Shown piece after piece: positions 11,502-22,789 of a stretch of 64,000 nt of DNA. The position numbers and the translations under genes were made by a program. The notes beneath the pieces were generated by a model, which was given only the letters and a program-made list of their open reading frames with translations, ran no database searches and was not told where the DNA came from. Source of the stretch: Chaetoceros tenuissimus (lineage: Eukaryota > Bacillariophyta > Thalassiosirophyceae > Chaetocerotales > Chaetocerotaceae). Each line of letters begins with the position of its first letter. Within the stretch, counting starts at the first letter, position 1. Where the stretch lies: the NCBI GenBank assembly GCA_021927905.1, contig BLLK01000020.1, positions 1,302,001 through 1,366,000 of the forward strand, in the 5' to 3' direction.

Positions 11502-14500
11502 CTACTTCAAAAATTTCCAGCATAGGAATTTCCAAGTGAAGTAAATCATTGCCCAATTTCTGTAATCTGCAATCGCTCGCAAGTTAAAACGGAAGACTCC
11601 AATCTTTTTCATATCTTCAGTCTCTTTCACGAGGTTCTCAGTCGTAGTCTTTTCGCCATGTAAACGACATGGTCTTGGTGTATCCAGCTTGAAGTAGACA
11701 TTGAGCTTATTGGACAATTGAAGACTCCATCGCACCAGAGCCTCAATTTCTGTGCTCTTCACTCTTGAATACATTGGATCGCCCAAGATACTAACATCCA
11801 TTGAGCTGCATATTCTACTTCCATTCAAAATTTGTTCCTTTCCTTTTTGAGTTATGAAGCCTGACGCCTCTCTCTCTGGTGCAAGGTATGTGCTAGAATC
11901 ATGTACATTATCGCTATCAGTAAGATTGCTGAAACCACGGAAAAAGCCTTTACTCTTCGCCTTGTTTATTTCAGGAATTGGTTCATAGTCTTTTGGAAAT
12001 TTGACAATGACTTTGCATTTAGAAATCAGTTTTGTAATCACTGCTTCTTCACCAACTGCACCTTCCCCAAACAATCCCTCAAGCCTGGATCCTATGCGCT
12101 CGAAAATGTCCTGTTCTCCCATAGTCTTGCGATGCTGAATGACAATCTCCTCCAATAGGTTGTGCATATTATCCTTGAGCATGTCCAAATTCCATATCTT
12201 TCCATTTTCACCGTCCTTGGAGCGCATTGGACAAAATTCTCCAAGAATTTGTTCGTGCTTTTCAACAATTGTTTTTAAATTTTGCCCCTGAGAAGGGATA
12301 TCCAAAAGTTTGTCTATAGTTGCGACAAGTTGAGGAGAGAAGACCCGAATCACTCTTTGAACATAAACCATGGATTTGTTGAATTCAGTTTTTCCAAAGT
12401 CAAACTCTCGAGCTCGTCGTAAGAATATCGCCAAGGGTACAAGATAAAAGTGAAGATTAGAAGCAACATACGATTCCCACTCCTGTTTGTATTTACTCTG
12501 GTGGTTTGGCTTGGGGGTCGCGTAGGACGATGTCATTTGTGGTACATTCTTTTTTGGAGTTGAAGGTCCACTCATTTGCGACACGCTATTTAAAATGGCA
12601 GATGTAGCAGTCCCAGCTTTCTTGCCTGTTGAAACAACAAGTAATATTAGAAAATTACACACATGTAAAGAATCAAGATAAATAATGAATAAACTTACGA
12701 TGAATGACATTCCATGGCTCAAGCCACATGAGCCACAGATCCATGGCTGCATAAAAAGAACTGTTGTTGACATGAACAGGACCATATCTCAATGCGGTAC
12801 GAATGTAATTGTACAAAGACGTTTGAAAAGACGTTTGCAGAGGTGGAAGAACCCATTGCTTCATCTCATCGTTGGCAGTAGATCCAGCTCGACTATCCTT
12901 TACAGACACACGGCATTGAGACATGATCATTGGATCTGAAATTAAATGCTCCACTAGCGAACGAATACATCTCTGTACCTGTCTTGGAGGAGCTTCATAC
13001 ATTTGCCTTTGCTGTATTCTATTTACATGATTATCATTCATGACAGGGTTGTTTTGTACCAACCATTTATCCTCTACAAAAAGCAATTGTGCCAAATCAT
13101 AACTTGCATCAAGCGAAGAAACAAACTCAATACCCTTCTCACTGGATTCATTACCAAGAAATCCAATCGCATCCTTGGTACTTGCATAATAATGACGCTG
13201 TAACCAAAACTCCATCATGAAACGAAGCAAAGCCTCTGACTTGATACTCATTGAAAGTGGAATTACATTTCCAAAAGTATCCTTTGCAACCTGATATTTA
13301 TGTGGGAAATAAAAACTCATGGCATCCTTTAGTAAAAACTGAAAGACCTTTTCACCGTAGCTAGTATTCATAGCTCTACTTTTATTATAAGAAGCAGAGG
13401 ATGGATTGTTCCCCGATTGCCGTTTGTAGAAATTACTCAATTTTGCAAATGTCATTGGGAAACGAACAAATGTAATAAAGTAATGCTCCCAAAGTGATAA
13501 TTGAATATTGAAACTTTGTGGTTGTGCAGCAGGTTTTTGTGATGCACTGTTGTTTATTGGTTGTGTCTGGTTTGGAGACATGATGTTTGATAAAGGAGAT
13601 CTTTGTTGTCTATGCATTTGAGTTGGTGAAAAGATCCCATTGTTCATTGGTGTCTGCGACATGGAATTCATGGATGATTGATTGGTCCCTGCCACTCCTG
13701 GATTCATAAGGGAGTACTGTTTCATGGAAATGGCTTGACGAAGATTCTGAAGTAATTCTTTTTGATGAATAGGTTTGATAGAGAGAAGATGTAAAAGTTC
13801 ATCGCCCTGAGTCTGTACAGTATTTTCTTCTACGAAGCGCATACGAGATGGTGATAAAGTTCCTCTTGGTGAACCTGGAACTTGCGCACTACCATTATTG
13901 AATTTGACAGTGTATTGAATGAGAGCAGCTTGTAACGATTCTGGTAATTCAGAAAAAGGATATGAAGATCGCGCCTTTGGTATGACCTGAAGATCAAATG
14001 AATATTCTGTATCAATAATTTCGTCTTGCATATTACTGGAAAGTGGATGGTCGATGCAACAATTCAAAAGTTGAAAGAATGAAACCGTCTTCACAGGACT
14101 TGCCGATGGTGTTGGTGAACCGATACCTCGACTGCCCAATGCTGCTTTGCTGGTCAATGAAGAAGTAGTGCTACGAACGGATTGAGAAATCAAAGGGCTT
14201 CCCAAAAGCTGTACCACAGGATCCTGGTCTAATCTACTAGCAGAAGAAGACGTGCTATTATGCATACCCATATTCATATTTCCACCTTGACTTGAACTAG
14301 ATGTCATGCTTCGTCTCCATGCACGAGATTGCATCAGCCATGCAGATTCCATCATTTTCAATTCTTCTGAACTAAATTCTCGCTCTTTTAAAAGGGCATC
14401 GTGAAGAACTGGTCCAAAGGCACGATCCAAAAGTAAAGGAAAGAATTGAATGAAACGATACTCGCCTCCATGAGGAAATTCTTGGCGAAAGAAAGAGAGC

Positions 14501-14559
14501 AGAGCTCGTGCTGTTTCTGAAGGCGGCTCATTTGACTTCTTCAGTGCTTCTTCAATCAT
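11502..14559 (-). CDS. SMPD4: Neutral sphingomyelinase-3-like protein (SMPD4 family)
   Basis: Exons 14559-12699 and 12625-11502 joined by a 73-nt intron (phase 1), 994 aa. The order of blocks resembles SMPD4: an N-terminal helical region (YRFIQFFPLLLDRAFGP), a central LWEHYFITFVRFPMTF block, LEPWNVIH before the junction, then a C-terminal membrane-proximal region (FRFNLRAIADYRNWAMIYF). SMPD4 hydrolyses sphingomyelin at ER/nuclear-envelope membranes and affects nuclear-pore biology in animals. Low-complexity Ser/Asn/Gln inserts account for the extra length over the ~870-aa animal protein. Catalytic residues are not defined well enough in this family to check by eye. Confidence 0.8.
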
Positions 14560-14914
14560 ATTGCTACTTAATATGGTATGTAGTATCTATGTGCAATGGT
14601 TGATTTTAAGAAGATACGAATACATTGATATTTGCTTTTGTTTTATGTTGTTTGAAAAAAAGTATTGGTTGATGGATCACAACGAGAGAAGTAGTCAGTA
14701 CATATAATTTGGCCAACTATCTAGCCAGACAAAGTAGAAAAGTTTGATCTGGACCTTTCCCCCCTTTCAATTAGACTACCATACTAAATCAACACAAAAA
14801 AGAATTAGTAGACTAATGCAAATACTGTTCATGATGATACTAAACTATAATGGAGGCAAATTATCTCGGGAAATGATGAAAAGAAACAAAACAAGGTTGC
14901 CTGGTGCAGAAGAG

Positions 14915-14921
14915 AAAAAAA
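14915..14921 (-). terminator. RNA polymerase III terminator of tRNA-Thr
   Basis: Run of seven T on the minus strand immediately after the tRNA 3' end, the usual Pol III stop signal. Confidence 0.85.
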
Positions 14922-14994
14922 GCCCAAGGGCAGAGTCGAACTACCGACCTCATCATTACTAATGATGTGCTCTAACCAACTGAGCTACTTGGGC
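14922..14994 (-). tRNA. trnT-AGU: tRNA-Thr (anticodon AGU)
   Basis: The 73-nt minus-strand sequence folds into a full cloverleaf: acceptor GCCCAAG/CTTGGGC, D arm GCTC/GAGC, anticodon stem CATCA/TGATG with loop TTAGTAA (anticodon AGT), and T arm GGTAG-TTCGACT-CTGCC. There is no intron, and CCA is not encoded, as expected for a nuclear eukaryotic tRNA. A34 would be edited to inosine to read ACU, ACC and ACA codons. Confidence 0.97.
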
Positions 14995-15647
14995 GCCTGC
15001 AGAGCATCTCGCTACTTGACAATAGAAATCAACAAATTTCAAAACAAACTCTTTCGTTTCTTCCTGTCCTCTCCATACCTAGTTACTCTATTTTTCTTTT
15101 CTCAAATAATTTCAACCTCAAAGTCATATATTAGTATTTCATCAGTGCTTTTTAATAATAAGTACTAATCAAGTCATAAAATGTGTTTTTTGAAATATCC
15201 ACGTTTTCAAGAATAGATATAAACAACGTGTGAATGAGATAGGTGACCAGATTTCTATCCAGTTCCTATATAAAGCGTTTATTTGTTTAAATAATCATTA
15301 AAGTCAGGGATGCAATTATCTTCAAATTCACACTTGCAGAGGTTAATATTGGATATTCACCTTTTTTGTTTTCTAGTTTCATGAAACTAATTGAAATTGA
15401 AGGCGGATCGTGATTTCGAGTCAAAAGGGATCTTTTTAGCCTTGTCAATGACGATTGGCCCACCGGGTGACAAACAGATGTTCTTGTTGCATCATCTTGG
15501 AGAGAAGACCAAAATAAGAGTAGATAGGATCAAGGTACACTGCGCACATGAAGACTTCCCAATATCTCATTATTTTACAATAAATAAATCTTACCTTACC
15601 TACTTACTACCATTAGTATTTAGCAGCAATATACTTGGGTCGTAAAC
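14995..15647. other. Intergenic region between tRNA-Thr and the multicopper oxidase
   Basis: AT-rich, about 650 bp. It carries the 5' flank of the tRNA and the presumptive promoter of the oxidase. An open frame at 15391-15645 lacks coding character. No repeat or RNA recognised. Confidence 0.4.
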
Positions 15648-17708
15648 ATGAAAGTCGAATTTACAACTTTCCTATTAATTGCCAGTAGAACTTTAATTCC
15701 TACCACAGCAGCTCCAGAAGAATGGGAATATCCAAAAGCTAGAAAATCTCCAAAGTCTGCGAAAGCTTCGTCAAAGTTGATGGAAGCAGATTATCCTGAT
15801 GAACACCGTGTTTATAGAAGCAAGAAAGGGGAATTGAAAGTGACCCTTAGCTTGGGAGAGGCTCTTTACAAATCTGACACATTGACACAGAAAGTGATTG
15901 GATTCAATGGATTTGTTGGAGGTCCTACCCTAAGAGTAAAGAGAGGTGAGAAAATTGACGTTGCGTTTGTATGATTTTACTGTTTCTTTCACTTTCAGGA
16001 GAATATAGGTGTCTAATCCTTTACCATGCGACTTCTCTTAATCTTTTGCTATAGGTGATACAGTAAAAATTCATCTAAAGAATGATCTCCCCCCTGAATA
16101 TTGCAACACCACCATTCCTGCTTTATGGAATCAATACCATGGTATTTCTGAAACAAATTTACATGTTCATGGTCTTCGTATTCCTGAGACATCCAATCCC
16201 AACAATTTGAGAATTCAGGCTGGCGATAGCTATGAATATGAATTCAAGATAGCAGATGATCAGGAAGGAGGAACACATTGGTATCATCCACATAGTGCTG
16301 GATCGAGTACATTGCAGGCAGGTGGTGGAGGTGGTGGTTTATTTATTGTTGAAGATGAAAAAGGTGATTTGCCTGATGAAGTATTGAAAATGCCAGAAGT
16401 ACCTTTACGAATTCAATTTTTCAACTTTACATATTTGCAAGAGGACTATTCTGCGTTCCATCCCTCTTCCTATGTTGAACTTTGTAAAAAGCATTGTATC
16501 CCTGCTGAAAATAGATACCTATGCAGTGAATACTTTTTTGAAAATGGTCCCGAGAAAGGATCGTATAATCGTACGATTGCACCAGATGGCTTGGAATATG
16601 AAACATTACTAGTTAATGGAGTAGAGAGGCCAACTATTACACTTTCGTCAGGCCAGTGGTATCGCTTCCGTACACTTTTTGTTCCTACAAGATTTCGTAC
16701 TATTGAACCTAGCATTCTAGATGAATCATGCGACTTCCAGCTTCTGGCAAAAGATGGACACTACATTCCCGTTGCACCTCGCAAAATTCGTTCAGGGTTC
16801 ATGACATCAGGTTCTCGAGCGGATTTCTTAGTCAGATGCCATGTTCCTGGTACCTATGAATTTCGATCATTATCCGAATCAAGAGATTCTTCAAATTGGA
16901 TTGCAAGTCAAAAGAGAATGAGTTTGGACCGTGTAATGGCATATCTCAAAGTTGTAGGCGAACAAAAAGAGGCGGATGCTGCAATCACACAGTTTAAGCC
17001 GGCCAGACCATGTTATTTGCCTGATCTCACTGGTGTTACTCCAGATCATACTACTTACATCCTCATGTCGGGCTTGAATCCTGAGCTGCCAGCGGAAGAA
17101 GGTCTTCCAGAAGAGCGACCAGCCTGGGGTAGTGGCATCTCGTACTACGCCATTAATAACTATGGTGCATTAAGTCCAACCTTTCTTAACGAAAAAGATG
17201 AAGACATGCTTGATTTTGCATTTGAATTAAGCGTCGGGAGTATTTGGGAAGTAGACTATTTTGTTCCTCAAATTCATCCATGGTATGTGAAAATTAATGA
17301 CTGCTGGATTAGTTTTGTTGTTTTGCTTTGAACTCCACCTCACTCTTTGCATCAATTTTGCAGGCACCAACATATTTATCCATATCAAGTTATTTCTTTC
17401 CCTGAAATGGACACACATAATGACTTCTTTCAAGACGGAGATTATCACGATGTGCTCTTGGTACCTATTGGTGGAGATGAGACTGAAGATTATGGTAAGG
17501 CTGTGATCCGCACCCATCTGGATTCAATCACAGGTCAAATGCTTGGACATTGTCATTTCTATCGCCACACAGAGTAAGTACTTAGTTTACAATGTGTATG
17601 AAATGAAGACTATTTTTCGAAATCGTGTTCACCTTTTGTCTTTTCTCTTCTAGCCGTGGGATGGCGCTTGTTGCAAATATCGCAGGACAAGATGGAACCA
17701 GAAGTGAT
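15648..17708 (+). CDS. Secreted multicopper oxidase
   Basis: Exons 15648-15945, 16055-17282, 17364-17573 and 17654-17708, giving 596 aa. All junctions are GT-AG and phase-consistent. Signal peptide at residues 1-22. All copper-ligand blocks are present: HVHG (about 136-139), HWYHPH (174-179), HPWHQH (507-512) and HCHFYRHTDRGM (571-582). The last holds the type-1 Cys and an axial Met, which suggests a CotA/bilirubin-oxidase-like potential. These enzymes oxidise phenolics or metals such as Mn(II) or Fe(II) with reduction of O2 to water. The last intron splits the type-1 site, and without that splice the frame ends at GAG TAA. The substrate cannot be read from sequence. Confidence 0.9.
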
Positions 17709-17896
17709 AAAGTCTCAAAATGTTATTCCAAAGGAGGGCAGATGACATTTGACCTAGTATAATGGAATCATCATAAAGTTGAGAACAAGGAAGCAAGACA
17801 ATAAATATGACAAGAAAAAAGACCCTATTTCCACTTCCATTTTTATAAATATATGTAGTACTAATATCAAAATGAAAGCACGAAAAATATCTTCTT

Positions 17897-19402
17897 TTAT
17901 CCAAAGAGCCCACCAAACGTGCGCTTTTCTTCTCCTCGTGTCAATGCAACACAACCTCTACAATCACATCGAAGTGTACCTCCAGCTCTTGTACTCGAGC
18001 TCCAAGGAATAGTTTGGTGGAATTCTAGGTTCCACTCTTCTTTATCATTGTCTCTAGTCCATCGCTGCATTGCCAATAATGTTGCACCAAATGGATCGTT
18101 ATATCCACCAGTATCTGCGGGGAACTCTATACATGTACTAAATGCTAAAGTCTCAGATACCACCAAAACATCTGAACCAGATGTTTTCATTCCAGCAGGC
18201 CTTGCCCCTTCTGCAAGGCAAGCTTTCCAATCATCAACACGCCCTCCTGCATCTAATATCTCAGTGACTTCTTGCACTCGATTGTTGTTGCAAATAGAAT
18301 TCATAGATTCCAAGTCTCCTGTTGTTAAAGCTTTGTAAAACTTTGCTTGGGACTTTAATACTGACTCGAAAACTTCCACTTCTGCCTCTTTCATCCCAGC
18401 AGTAGACTCTGCATCGTCTGTTTCATCGAGTAAATCAACCGGGCGAAGATTCCTTCCTAGCAATTCTATTAATCTAGGAGCATCACCAGAACCTGATGCA
18501 AAGCTTCTTCCATTGTAGTTTAATCCAAACCAAATCAAGTCATCTTTGCTAAGGTCTTTGGATGAATCTGAAACAAGATTGGTAAAATATTCTTTCCATT
18601 GACTCACGTCTTGAGCTTGGCCACACCACTGTGCTGAACGAATATCTTGAGTCTTGACTCCCAATTGTTCTAGATTTACAACTTCTTCCTCTGTATCAGT
18701 AGGAACTATGAGCACAACAGTCTGTGCTTGAGCTAGCCGATTACGAAATACACGCAACTCCAATGCAACTTGTTTTAATTTTTCAGTTGGACCCGATACT
18801 GCCAAGACCCTTCTGTTACCTCTAACATCTTTCAAAGAAATTGTAGGCTGCTGCGCATACATTCTTTCGTCAAACTTATTCGTGGTAGACAATTTAAACT
18901 TGAGAAATTCAGCATTCAGTTCTTTTTCAATCCGGGACAATTGTTTCGAACGATTGTTGCATTCGTTGACAAACAGTGCTACTGAACCAATTCCAGCGAG
19001 AATTGATGCAGCTACTGCTGGTAATTGTGCCACTTCACCAATGACTGCTTCAGATAAAGTAGGGAATGAAAAAAGAGATATGGACAAAACCAAGTAGAGA
19101 TTAATTCTCAGTGGTTCCGATTGATTGAGAGATGAATACTGAAGCAAGGCATCATTCCTTATGGATCTTAGTGAAAACAAGTCAAACGTTGGCTTGGATA
19201 GGTTGAAATTGTTATTGGACATTTGCAACTTTGTACTTTGAGATGAAAACACATTATTATGCAAAGATTTCCTGATTTGTTTATTGCCTTGTTGTGACAA
19301 AGATGGCTTTATTTGTATTCTATTGCTTGAACTTTGGAAAGAAGAAGAGAGTAAGATGTTACTCGCAAGTAGAGCATTACTAAGCAAAGAAGAAAATTTC
19401 AT
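17897..19402 (-). CDS. Plastid-type protein resembling LOW PSII ACCUMULATION 1 (LPA1)
   Basis: Single exon, 501 codons. The N-terminus is signal-peptide-like with a Ser-Ser-Phe stretch (SSSFQSSS) that could serve as a diatom plastid cleavage motif. Two hydrophobic segments follow (around residues 100-150), then a soluble region with a VLAVSGPTEKLKQVALELRVFR block and a C-terminal SnoaL-like domain (FYKALTTGDLESMNSI...). This layout recalls LPA1-type plastid proteins involved in photosystem II accumulation. The assignment is by general resemblance and could be wrong; an uncharacterised two-TM plastid protein is the safer wording. It converges with the oxidase gene (188 bp between stops). Confidence 0.55.
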   Translation of the reverse strand: MKFSSLLSNALLASNILLSSSFQSSSNRIQIKPSLSQQGNKQIRKSLHNNVFSSQSTKLQMSNNNFNLSKPTFDLFSLRSIRNDALLQYSSLNQSEPLRINLYLVLSISLFSFPTLSEAVIGEVAQLPAVAASILAGIGSVALFVNECNNRSKQLSRIEKELNAEFLKFKLSTTNKFDERMYAQQPTISLKDVRGNRRVLAVSGPTEKLKQVALELRVFRNRLAQAQTVVLIVPTDTEEEVVNLEQLGVKTQDIRSAQWCGQAQDVSQWKEYFTNLVSDSSKDLSKDDLIWFGLNYNGRSFASGSGDAPRLIELLGRNLRPVDLLDETDDAESTAGMKEAEVEVFESVLKSQAKFYKALTTGDLESMNSICNNNRVQEVTEILDAGGRVDDWKACLAEGARPAGMKTSGSDVLVVSETLAFSTCIEFPADTGGYNDPFGATLLAMQRWTRDNDKEEWNLEFHQTIPWSSSTRAGGTLRCDCRGCVALTRGEEKRTFGGLFG

Positions 19403-19925
19403 TTTTCTCTATGATGCTTTGTAATCTACTATATCGATACCAGTGAAAAAATCCTTTTGATAATTATAATAAGAGAGTGAGAAAGGCATAATAGGTGCCA
19501 TAGTGATGTCGTGGTGATCAGTGTGTGTTCATCATTGTTTTGAGAAAGATGAGTGATGTGTTCAATCTAGTCAGCGAAAAGTTGTGTAAGTGTGATAACC
19601 GTCTTCAAAACGCCTATGAATCTCCCTCCAATCTTTTTCGTCGTCCTTTTTATTATGTAGGTAACTGAAAGAAGAACAAGTGAAAATAACAAATTTCCTT
19701 TCACTATGGTAAGCAATATTAAACATAAAAGAATATTATTTAGTTTCCAATACATGGATTTTGCTGGAGCCCAAGAGAAAAACTCCATTTTAGTCCACGT
19801 GCGTACTTACTCATATAAATAGGCTCGACACTCGACATATCCGACAACTGCTCGACCAAGGTAGATAAAGGTCACAGGTCTCGACTCCCTCTCGCCTCTG
19901 AACTTTTCTTCATATCTTATAAAAA
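19403..19925. other. Divergent intergenic region
   Basis: Separates the LPA1-like gene (minus) and the dienoyl-CoA reductase (plus), with presumptive promoters for both. No other element recognised. Confidence 0.4.
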
Positions 19926-20840
19926 TTGAACATGTCGACTTCGTCATCATCTCCGTTTCACTCGAATTGTCTCAACAACAAAGTTGCACTTGTAACCGGA
20001 GGAGGTTCAGGGATCTGCTATCAAATTACAAAACAACTCTTGCTACACGGATGCTCAACTGCCATAATTTTAGGGCGTCGTCTCCAGTTCCTACAAAATG
20101 CAGCTGCAACTCTCGAAAAAGAAACTGGAAAGCGCGTCCTCTACTTCTCATGCGATGTACGTTCTGCTGAATCTTGCCAAAAGGCTGTAGACTACACGCT
20201 CTCGCAAACCAATGGTCAACTTGATATCTTGATCAATGGAGCAGCTGGAAATTTCCTTGTGGAAGCGAAAAGTCTAAAACCAAAAGGATTTAAAACTGTC
20301 ATGGATATCGATGCAGTTGGGACATTCAACATGTGTTATGCAGCTCATGATGCTCTTGCACAAAGCAAAGGATGCGTGATTAACATTTCAGCAACTCTAC
20401 AATATGGTGCAACTTGGTATCAGATTCATGCCTCAGCGGCTAAGAATGCGGTCGATAGTATGACAAGAACAATGGCACTAGAATGGGGTGCAGAAGGTAT
20501 CCGTGTGAATGCGATTGCTCCTGGTCCAATTAAAGATACACCGGGTATGACGAAGCTATCTCCTGATGCTGGAGGAGATATGATGGAAGAAATGGTGAAA
20601 GAAGGCATACCACTAGGAAGATTAGGCACAGGATTTGATATTGGTATGGCTGCAGTTTTTCTGGCATGTGACATGAGTGGCGGATACGTAACAGGAGATA
20701 TTATGGTGGTAGATGGTGGACATTGGTTGTTCAAACCGCCAATGGTGGAAAGGGAATTGGTAGCAGAGTTAAGTAGAAAGGTCGAGAAGAAAAGTAGAGA
20801 CATGAAGCCGACTGACGGAAGTATTAGATCTAAACTTTAG
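19926..20840 (+). CDS. DECR2: Peroxisomal 2,4-dienoyl-CoA reductase (SDR family)
   Basis: Single exon, 304 aa. Rossmann start KVALVTGGGSGICYQI (TGxxxGI NADP-binding), a GRR motif for NADPH preference, INGAAGNF, and NAIAPGPI after the active-site region. The active-site region reads SATLQYGATWYQIHASAAKNAV; as in dienoyl-CoA reductases, the classical SDR YxxxK is replaced (HASAAK). The C-terminus is SKL, a canonical PTS1. The enzyme reduces 2,4-dienoyl-CoA so that polyunsaturated fatty acids, abundant in diatoms, can enter peroxisomal beta-oxidation. Confidence 0.9.
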   Translation: MNMSTSSSSPFHSNCLNNKVALVTGGGSGICYQITKQLLLHGCSTAIILGRRLQFLQNAAATLEKETGKRVLYFSCDVRSAESCQKAVDYTLSQTNGQLDILINGAAGNFLVEAKSLKPKGFKTVMDIDAVGTFNMCYAAHDALAQSKGCVINISATLQYGATWYQIHASAAKNAVDSMTRTMALEWGAEGIRVNAIAPGPIKDTPGMTKLSPDAGGDMMEEMVKEGIPLGRLGTGFDIGMAAVFLACDMSGGYVTGDIMVVDGGHWLFKPPMVERELVAELSRKVEKKSRDMKPTDGSIRSKL

Positions 20841-20894
20841 ATTACATTGTTTCTGTTTAGTTGAATATCTTTTTTATATTCCATGTTATTACTG

Positions 20895-22193
20895 CTAAGA
20901 ATTAGAGTTAGGTCTAACGCAAAAGTGGTATATTGCAAACATGAGAATTCCAAGTCGAAGTGGACTTTGCAGAATTGCAACCACTACTTTGCAAAAGAGT
21001 ATGATGACAGTTTCTGCGATCGTTCTTTTTCGCATATTTCGCATTTGATATTCATTTCTAATATTTTGTGATTCTGTAGCTTCTCTTTTTATGGAATATT
21101 CGCTGCCATCACTATTGATGATATTTAATAATTCTTTCAGTTGCTCTTCATCTTTATTTTTGAGTTTAGGTTCCTTAGCAATGCATTCGTCGTCTGGTTT
21201 GTCTTCTTCTTCCGTTGCGTTGCAAAATAATCCTACTTGAACCATCGATCGATGATCGACTGGACCAGCTTTCCAATGTCGGCTTTTTCCTGCAAGTTGC
21301 TTCCGTTCTTCCACTGAGGCATCAATTCCATTGATTTCATTCGGACTGGTCAACATGTGTATCCTCAAAGCATCTACTAGTGACAAGATTGTCCATCGAG
21401 GAGTCCATGTTTCTGGATGATAATTGGAAGCGCTCAAACAAATATCTCGGCCCACATTGAATCGTCCACTTGCTGTCAAAACTTGTATTCTCGGTGGACT
21501 CATGGGATAGTCTTTTGGTAATAATATCCTTCCGTGATAGATTCCGTCGGCAAAAGCAGAATTGGATGGACCCCTTACAGAAAAGTGCCATCGCAATAGA
21601 TTCTTGCCGTAAGGGCCTATGCGAATATAATTGTACTGATGAAATTGATCCTTGTTGAGAAAGCCAGATGGAGATCGACCTTTTGTGGTTACTGTTTCTG
21701 AATTAAGCCAATCATATGCAATGCCAAGTTTGACTGCATCTTTCCATTCATGTTTAATTCTACGTAGACAAGCGCCGTCTTTACTTCCTGATGCAATGGA
21801 TGAATTTGAATTAGACTTTTTGGTTCTCTGCTTTTTCGACAACTTGTCTGATTTTTCTGCCGTGGACATATGCTTTTTCTTTCTAGTAGATTTTGCTTTT
21901 TTCTTCGATTTCATCTCGTTTGTATGTGAATCACCTTCTTCTTCTCCTTGTCGTATACTTGCTTGAAGTGGACTTTCACTTTTACTACCTGACAAAGCTC
22001 TCGATGCTGAATCAACATCTGACCCACCACGCATCTTTGAAATTGTGTAAAATGCATAACTGGGTATTTGAAAGGATCTATGTCCGTTTGGTGAAGCAGT
22101 AACAATTTGCATATTTGATAAAGCTGTGAAACAGCATAGAATCATAAACCACCAGTGTGGAAGCATAAGAATGACAACTTTTCGTGTCATCAT
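20895..22193 (-). CDS. UBE2J: UBE2J/Ubc6-type ubiquitin-conjugating enzyme with N-terminal signal peptide and C-terminal anchor
   Basis: Single exon, 432 aa. The UBC fold spans residues about 142-300, with the catalytic Cys at 252 in DICLSASNYHPETW, the UBE2J-type variant of the active site. A C-terminal hydrophobic segment (about 393-425) fits the tail anchor of ER-associated-degradation E2s. Unusually, the N-terminus is a strong signal peptide or signal anchor (residues 1-33) followed by a basic, Ser-rich linker (residues 60-135). An internal Met54 would give a cytosolic protein of normal topology. It converges with the reductase gene (54 bp apart). Confidence 0.85.
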   Translation of the reverse strand: MMTRKVVILMLPHWWFMILCCFTALSNMQIVTASPNGHRSFQIPSYAFYTISKMRGGSDVDSASRALSGSKSESPLQASIRQGEEEGDSHTNEMKSKKKAKSTRKKKHMSTAEKSDKLSKKQRTKKSNSNSSIASGSKDGACLRRIKHEWKDAVKLGIAYDWLNSETVTTKGRSPSGFLNKDQFHQYNYIRIGPYGKNLLRWHFSVRGPSNSAFADGIYHGRILLPKDYPMSPPRIQVLTASGRFNVGRDICLSASNYHPETWTPRWTILSLVDALRIHMLTSPNEINGIDASVEERKQLAGKSRHWKAGPVDHRSMVQVGLFCNATEEEDKPDDECIAKEPKLKNKDEEQLKELLNIINSDGSEYSIKREATESQNIRNEYQMRNMRKRTIAETVIILFCKVVVAILQSPLRLGILMFAIYHFCVRPNSNS

Positions 22194-22656
22194 CCAAGAC
22201 GGTTTTTTGTTGTATGGCAGACTTAATGTTTGTCGCGTTTTCTCTCAGTTACAGGCGTAGAAAATGTTCTATATTTGGTACATGAATAGATAAGAATGAA
22301 ATACATATCGTATGTATAGTAATTCAAAACAAGAAGGAACGAAAGAAACAAAGAAGATGGAAGAAGAGTGCTAGTGGTAGTGTGTGCTTTTAGCTTCTTC
22401 ACTGTGCTCCTTCTGTCCCTTAGTTGATCATTGGCCGACTAACCGACTATTTCTCCTCGGGTCCTACGAGGTAGCTGCATTTGCGAGATAGGAAAAATAC
22501 CTACGTATTTAGTATTTTCAAATAATAGGTTATGCTTGTTATGATGGAATCATTTCCCCCCTCTTTTTTCCGAAATATATTTTGTCATTGCTTTCAGAGT
22601 TGCTTCTACAATAGTGTGGGGTATGACAAAGAATATTTTCGAATTCAAGCACTTTA

Positions 22657-22686
22657 ATGTGCTTCGCACAGATGTGCTTCGCACAG
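22657..22686. repeat. Two tandem copies of a 15-bp palindromic unit
   Basis: ATGTGCTTCGCACAG occurs twice in a row. Each copy is itself an inverted repeat (TGTGC-TTC-GCACA). No function assigned. Confidence 0.85.
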
Positions 22687-22743
22687 AATCATATTGAAAG
22701 AAACAGAGGTAAGAAAGATTACGAAATGTTTTTATTTGTTTTG

Positions 22744-22789
22744 CAGCCACGCACACACTTTTCGGCAAGCGAAGTGTGATGCGTGGCTG
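22744..22789. repeat. Long imperfect hairpin
   Basis: CAGCCACGCA pairs with TGCGTGGCTG, and the inner CACACTT pairs with AAGTGTG, with one bulge and an 11-nt loop. It could be a structured RNA or a miniature element end; nothing in the flanks decides. Confidence 0.7.

Noticed and set aside
15391-15645. Short gene upstream of the multicopper oxidase
   Set aside because: No codon bias or recognisable protein, no transcription evidence, overlaps the expected promoter.
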